Position numbers and translations under genes: made by a program
Notes under the pieces: model-generated
Seen by the model: only the letters and a program-made list of their open reading frames with translations
What the model was told of the DNA's origin: nothing
Databases searched by the model: none
Shown here: in pieces, positions 13,154-15,784 of the stretch
How positions within the stretch are numbered: the first letter of the stretch is position 1
How the letters are laid out: every line of letters starts with the position of its first letter
NCBI GenBank assembly: GCA_004555855.1
Contig: SFJQ01000035.1
Location: 1-15,784 of the forward strand
Source of the DNA: [Eubacterium] saphenum
GTDB lineage: Bacteria; Bacillota; Clostridia; Oscillospirales; Ruminococcaceae
Direction: 5' to 3'
Length of the DNA: 15,784 nt

Positions 13154-14480
13154 ATACTTTGCCGAATTTTTCCAGCATTTCCTTTTGCTTTCCGCAGCAC
13201 ATTCTCCCCTCGGGGCAGCTCCCGAGAACGTAACAGCTCGGTCCGAACAACCCGAAAAGCTCTGGGAAATCGCTTCTGAGGAGCGCCAGCATTCTCTCGG
13301 AAATGCCGCGAACCTCCCATTGCGCTCTGGAACACGCTCTTAAGCGAATAAACAGCAGCAGCTCGCGCGCGTTCATTGTGGTCATCACATCAAGCAGGTT
13401 TCCGCTGAGCGCGAAATACTGAATATTACGGCGAAGTTCATCGTTGTTCAACGCTTGAGCGAGCAGCTCGTTGCATTTGGCAAGCGTTTTCTCGTAAATT
13501 TCACGCGCTTTGGGATTTTGCTCAACGGTTTTCGGCAGGACAACTCTGCGCTGCGGAGGCGCGGTTTCAATCGGCGGAACAATCACCGACTGCATACGAT
13601 GGCGAACGATATGCGTAATTCCCGCAAGAGTGACGTCCTTTATCAAAAACGTATAGCCCAGCTGTTCAAGAGCGCGCGGACGTCTTTCGGAAAGCAACTC
13701 CTTCGGGGTTTTTGCGCTTTCTCCCGCTGCCTTGAGCGCGATTTCGAGCAGCTTTGCCGGCTCCTTCGGCGCGTTTACCAGCTCAACCTTTCCCGTTTTG
13801 CTTTCATCGAGCAAAGTCATCTTCTCGGAAACCGCGGCTTCTCCGACAAACTCCCCGTCCTCTCTCGGGAAAAACTCCTCGGAAATGCACGGGAAAATCC
13901 CGCGAAGCTGCCCGATAAGCTGTTCCGCGATATTCTGAAGCTCCTCGATATGCTTGCCTCTGCCGTTTCGGATTGAGTTTATCAGCGTGATAAGCTCGCG
14001 CGCGTTCATTGTGCAGTAAAAGTTGCTGAAAAACGAATACGGCAGCAAAAACCGCGCGTCCTCTTTCGGGATATCGAGTTCAAGCAGCCTGCCATAAGCC
14101 GAAAAAGCCTCGTTCATGTACTCCCTGTAAACGGCGGCGCTCTTTTCGGAGAGCTTTGGCATATAGTAGCCGGTGTTGCTGAAATCGACGTAGCGGCGCG
14201 ATTTCACGGTAAAGGAAGCCAGTCTGCTCTCGATAAAAAACTGCTCGACATAAACGGAAACGTTTGTGAGCGCGATTGTAAAGACAGCGTGTTCGATAAC
14301 GGAGCGATGTCCCGAAGCGAGAACTTTTCGGATAAGACCGCTGTTTTTCTCGTTATTCTGAGATTTTTGGAAAATCTCCGCCGAGTTTCCCTCGGTAGTG
14401 GAAATACGCGCAGAAGCGGCACAAACCGCGTCATTGTCGGTGTTGAAGCTGATAATTTCAGCTCTTGAAACGTCGTTCAT
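13152..14480 (-). CDS. thyX: Double-domain ThyX-like FAD-dependent thymidylate synthase
   Basis: ThyX converts dUMP to dTMP using FAD and methylenetetrahydrofolate. This protein is 442 residues, about twice the usual 220-250, and holds two ThyX-like units. In the first (about 50-195) the signature region reads ESRLASFTVKSRRYV (84-98): the RHR triad is lost but the SxRY part (S94, R96, Y97) remains, and TMNARELITLINSIRN follows at 157-172. In the second (about 268-410) RHR is intact (R293-R295), but the SxRY part is replaced by PPIETAPP; TMNARELLLFIRLRACSRAQ (368-387) then WEVR completes it. The C-terminus has a cysteine cluster (C416, C422, C428, C429). ATG 14480 has GGGGGT four bases upstream. 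No other thymidylate synthase is in the window. Confidence 0.82.
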   Translation of the reverse strand: MNDVSRAEIISFNTDNDAVCAASARISTTEGNSAEIFQKSQNNEKNSGLIRKVLASGHRSVIEHAVFTIALTNVSVYVEQFFIESRLASFTVKSRRYVDFSNTGYYMPKLSEKSAAVYREYMNEAFSAYGRLLELDIPKEDARFLLPYSFFSNFYCTMNARELITLINSIRNGRGKHIEELQNIAEQLIGQLRGIFPCISEEFFPREDGEFVGEAAVSEKMTLLDESKTGKVELVNAPKEPAKLLEIALKAAGESAKTPKELLSERRPRALEQLGYTFLIKDVTLAGITHIVRHRMQSVIVPPIETAPPQRRVVLPKTVEQNPKAREIYEKTLAKCNELLAQALNNDELRRNIQYFALSGNLLDVMTTMNARELLLFIRLRACSRAQWEVRGISERMLALLRSDFPELFGLFGPSCYVLGSCPEGRMCCGKQKEMLEKFGKV

Positions 14481-14491
14481 AGTTACCCCCG

Positions 14492-14524
14492 AAAAACAAA
14501 AATCCCGACAGCCGTGCCATCGGG
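14492..14524 (-). terminator. Terminator-like hairpin in thyX leader (candidate attenuator)
   Basis: On the minus strand CCCGATGGC pairs with GCTGTCGGG (14524-14504, two G-U pairs, three-base loop) and is followed by ATTTTTGTTTTT. It lies between the predicted thyX promoter and the thyX start codon, about eight bases after the expected transcription start. It also is the only terminator for the upstream LytTR-DUF3021 genes. Confidence 0.75.
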
Positions 14525-14538
14525 AAAAGGCTATTTTT

Positions 14539-14567
14539 ATTGTAACACATATAAGCGCTTTTGTCAA
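14539..14567 (-). promoter_or_regulatory. Putative thyX promoter
   Basis: On the minus strand a consensus TTGACA (14567-14562) and TACAAT (14544-14539) are 17 bases apart, 13 bases after the DUF3021 stop codon. Confidence 0.7.
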
Positions 14568-14579
14568 GACATTGTGCAG

Positions 14580-14996
14580 TCAGCCGCTCATCTTTTTGAG
14601 CTTTTTGTTGAGTTCCTTGGCGTCGCTCCTTACGCGGAGGAAATTGACAAGCCATACCGCGCCGAAAACCACAAGAATGGACGCGCCGATAATCAGCCCG
14701 TGAGATAAGCTCATCTCGGGCTGATGAAGCTTGATTGCACCAAGCACGATAGCTTCAATTAAGATAATCTGGAGAATCCTCCCGATAACGGCGCGTTTTG
14801 TGGAAAGCTCCTTTTTCGAGTACAGAATAAACGCGGGCAAAGTGCAAAAAAACGCATAAATCGGCGGCACGAAAAGCACCTCATAGCCTAATTTCGCGTC
14901 CGGCTCAAGAACCAGCCCGATAATCCCCATATCCAGCGCGATGAAAAAGCTGCAAAGCAAAAACGTGCTTGCCTGCATTTTGAGAAACTCCTTCAT
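14580..14996 (-). CDS. DUF3021 family membrane protein (second copy)
   Basis: A 138-residue protein with four predicted membrane helices at about 9-30, 38-58, 69-88 and 97-120 and a basic tail (ELNKKLKKMSG). The central segment LPAFILYSKKELSTKRAV with GRILQIILIEAI corresponds to LPVYLKENMSVKQVIV with RIIELIIIEAG in the copy at 400-846, so the two are paralogues, though clearly diverged. The ATG is one base after the LytTR stop and has GAGGGA five bases upstream. The expected role is control of its cognate LytTR protein at the membrane, by analogy with other LytTR-membrane pairs. It is ten residues shorter than the first copy, mostly at the N-terminus. Confidence 0.83.
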   Translation of the reverse strand: MKEFLKMQASTFLLCSFFIALDMGIIGLVLEPDAKLGYEVLFVPPIYAFFCTLPAFILYSKKELSTKRAVIGRILQIILIEAIVLGAIKLHQPEMSLSHGLIIGASILVVFGAVWLVNFLRVRSDAKELNKKLKKMSG

Positions 14997-14997
14997 A

Positions 14998-15438
14998 CTA
15001 TCCCTCCAAAATCCTTTGTTTAAGCGCTTTCGCGTACATTCTCGAGATAATGATTTGCTCGCCGTTTTTCATTTTCGCAATAAGGCGGGTATCGGGCGCG
15101 GGGCGAAACGACTCTATTTTGCTGATGTTGGCGATAATCGATTTGGAGCAGCGCATAAACATCTGCTCGGCGTAGTTTTGTTCAATTTCGTACAGCCTGC
15201 TTTTAACCTCGTACACCTCGCTTTCGGTATACGCAAACACAAGCTCGCCTACTGCCTCAAAGTAGATGATATCGGACAAGCTGAGCTGAAAAACAGCGCC
15301 GTCGATATATCCCGAAATCACATTTCCTTTCATCAGCGCGTACTCTCGGATATCGCGAAAATCCTCCGTCAGCTCCACACATTCCAGAACAACGCGCTCG
15401 TCCTCGGCACTCGGAACGTTTTTCACAAAAACGCGCAT
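14998..15438 (-). CDS. LytTR-family transcription regulator (second copy)
   Basis: A 146-residue regulator with a C-terminal LytTR domain: DIIYFEAVGELVFAYTES, then MRCSKSIIANISKIESFRP and GEQIIISRMYAKALKQ. The YFEAVGELVFAYTE block is identical to the left-edge copy. The N-terminal 45 residues (with VELTEDFRDIREYA) are not a receiver domain. I chose ATG 15438, which has AAGGGGCAGGG upstream; in-frame starts at 15456 and 15534 overlap the predicted -10 box or lie beyond it. It is followed after one base by the DUF3021 gene. A direct repeat upstream of the promoter suggests autoregulation. Confidence 0.85.
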   Translation of the reverse strand: MRVFVKNVPSAEDERVVLECVELTEDFRDIREYALMKGNVISGYIDGAVFQLSLSDIIYFEAVGELVFAYTESEVYEVKSRLYEIEQNYAEQMFMRCSKSIIANISKIESFRPAPDTRLIAKMKNGEQIIISRMYAKALKQRILEG

Positions 15439-15454
15439 TTTCCCTGCCCCTTTC

Positions 15455-15483
15455 ATTATAAATACCCGCACACAAATATTCAA
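15455..15483 (-). promoter_or_regulatory. Putative promoter of LytTR-DUF3021 pair
   Basis: On the minus strand TTGAAT (15483-15478) and a consensus TATAAT (15460-15455) are 17 bases apart; the start codon follows 16 bases later. A second TATAAT at 15540-15535 has no good -35 box. Confidence 0.6.
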
Positions 15484-15491
15484 CAGCAAAT

Positions 15492-15523
15492 CGATAAAAT
15501 ACGAATTTTCACGATAAAATTCG
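15492..15523. promoter_or_regulatory. Candidate LytTR operator: two 9-base direct repeats
   Basis: CGATAAAAT occurs at 15492-15500 and again at 15512-15520, a 20-base period with an 11-base spacer. It begins eight bases upstream of the -35 box. Known LytTR operators are pairs of 9-base direct repeats about two helical turns apart. The same stretch also contains an inverted repeat CGAATTTT (15502-15509) with AAAATTCG (15516-15523). Confidence 0.5.
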
Positions 15524-15534
15524 GTTTTCCTCAA

Positions 15535-15784
15535 ATTATACTGTTATTTTACCATAAATCCGAACTTTTTTCAACACGTTTTGCGGATTATTCTTAAAGA
15601 GCTTTACAAAGAATTATCGCAAATCCTTCAGATGAAAGAGCGTTTTCCATCGGACGCGACGCTTGAAAAACACCCTTTCGGTCGGTCGGAAAATCCCCGC
15701 GAAGAGCGTTCTTCACGGGGGTTTGTTCTATAGAGAAATCTGCGCGGCTTATGGGGATTTAACTGCCTAAAGCGACAAGGTCTG
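15535..15784. other. Right-end stretch without a clear gene, containing a hairpin
   Basis: No convincing gene is seen. The main structure is a hairpin at about 15692-15723: CCCCG, one mismatch, GAAGA, four-base loop, TCTTC and CGGGG, with flanking AAA/TTT pairing. It could be a terminator for a gene outside the window. A short open frame, ATG 15634 to TAG 15733 (plus strand, 33 codons), and a minus-strand frame open from the edge to about 15630 both run through it; neither has a recognised product. Confidence 0.4.

Noticed and set aside
14481..14567. 29-residue N-terminal extension of ThyX
   Set aside because: It would include the promoter -10 region and the terminator hairpin; the ATG at 14480 fits the family start better.
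14941..15597. 218-codon plus-strand frame opposite the second LytTR gene
   Set aside because: It is antisense to a clear LytTR-domain gene and has no recognisable protein features.

Overview
The window looks like chromosomal DNA from an anaerobic, low-to-mid GC Bacillota, most likely class Clostridia (Ruminococcus-like Oscillospiraceae would fit; this is inference from gene families, not a phylogenetic result). Clues are a ferredoxin-dependent 2-oxoacid oxidoreductase operon, DUF1836, DUF3795 and DUF3021 proteins, a ROK repressor next to a xylulokinase, GGAG-type ribosome binding sites, TTGACA/TATAAT promoters and strong intrinsic terminators. I see no tRNA, rRNA, CRISPR array, insertion sequence or prophage genes.

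Layout. (1) 1-1516, plus strand: a LytTR regulator cut by the window edge, a DUF3021 membrane protein, a TfoX N-terminal domain protein and a cysteine-rich DUF3795 protein, joined by 1-4 base overlaps. (2) 1571-3178: a solitary six-helix chemoreceptor with its own promoter and terminator. (3) 3190-7602: a ROK repressor diverging from a xylulokinase and a FucI/AraA-like isomerase, a small pentose operon without a transporter. (4) 7661-9069, minus strand: galE, preceded by what looks like an N-terminal remnant of galactokinase inside its leader. (5) 9070-12323, minus strand: P-loop ATPase, ferredoxin, then alpha, beta and gamma subunits of a 2-oxoacid:ferredoxin oxidoreductase, one tight operon. 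(6) 12395-13115: a divergent DUF1836 gene, separated from that operon by phased TTWTGTG repeats. (7) 13152-14567, minus strand: an unusual double-domain ThyX with a terminator-like hairpin in its leader. (8) 14580-15534, minus strand: a second LytTR-DUF3021 pair, paralogous to the one at the left edge, with a candidate LytTR operator. The last 250 bases hold no clear gene.

How the parts work together. The two LytTR-DUF3021 pairs look like DNA-binding regulators each controlled by a membrane partner. The ROK protein probably represses the xylulokinase-isomerase operon. The oxidoreductase operon interconverts a 2-oxoacid and its acyl-CoA using reduced ferredoxin. The most interesting items are the two-domain ThyX whose halves keep different parts of the active site, the two flanking LytTR modules with an operator-like direct repeat, the phased repeats between two divergent promoters, the galactokinase remnant ahead of galE, and the isomerase paired with a xylulokinase in place of classical XylA.
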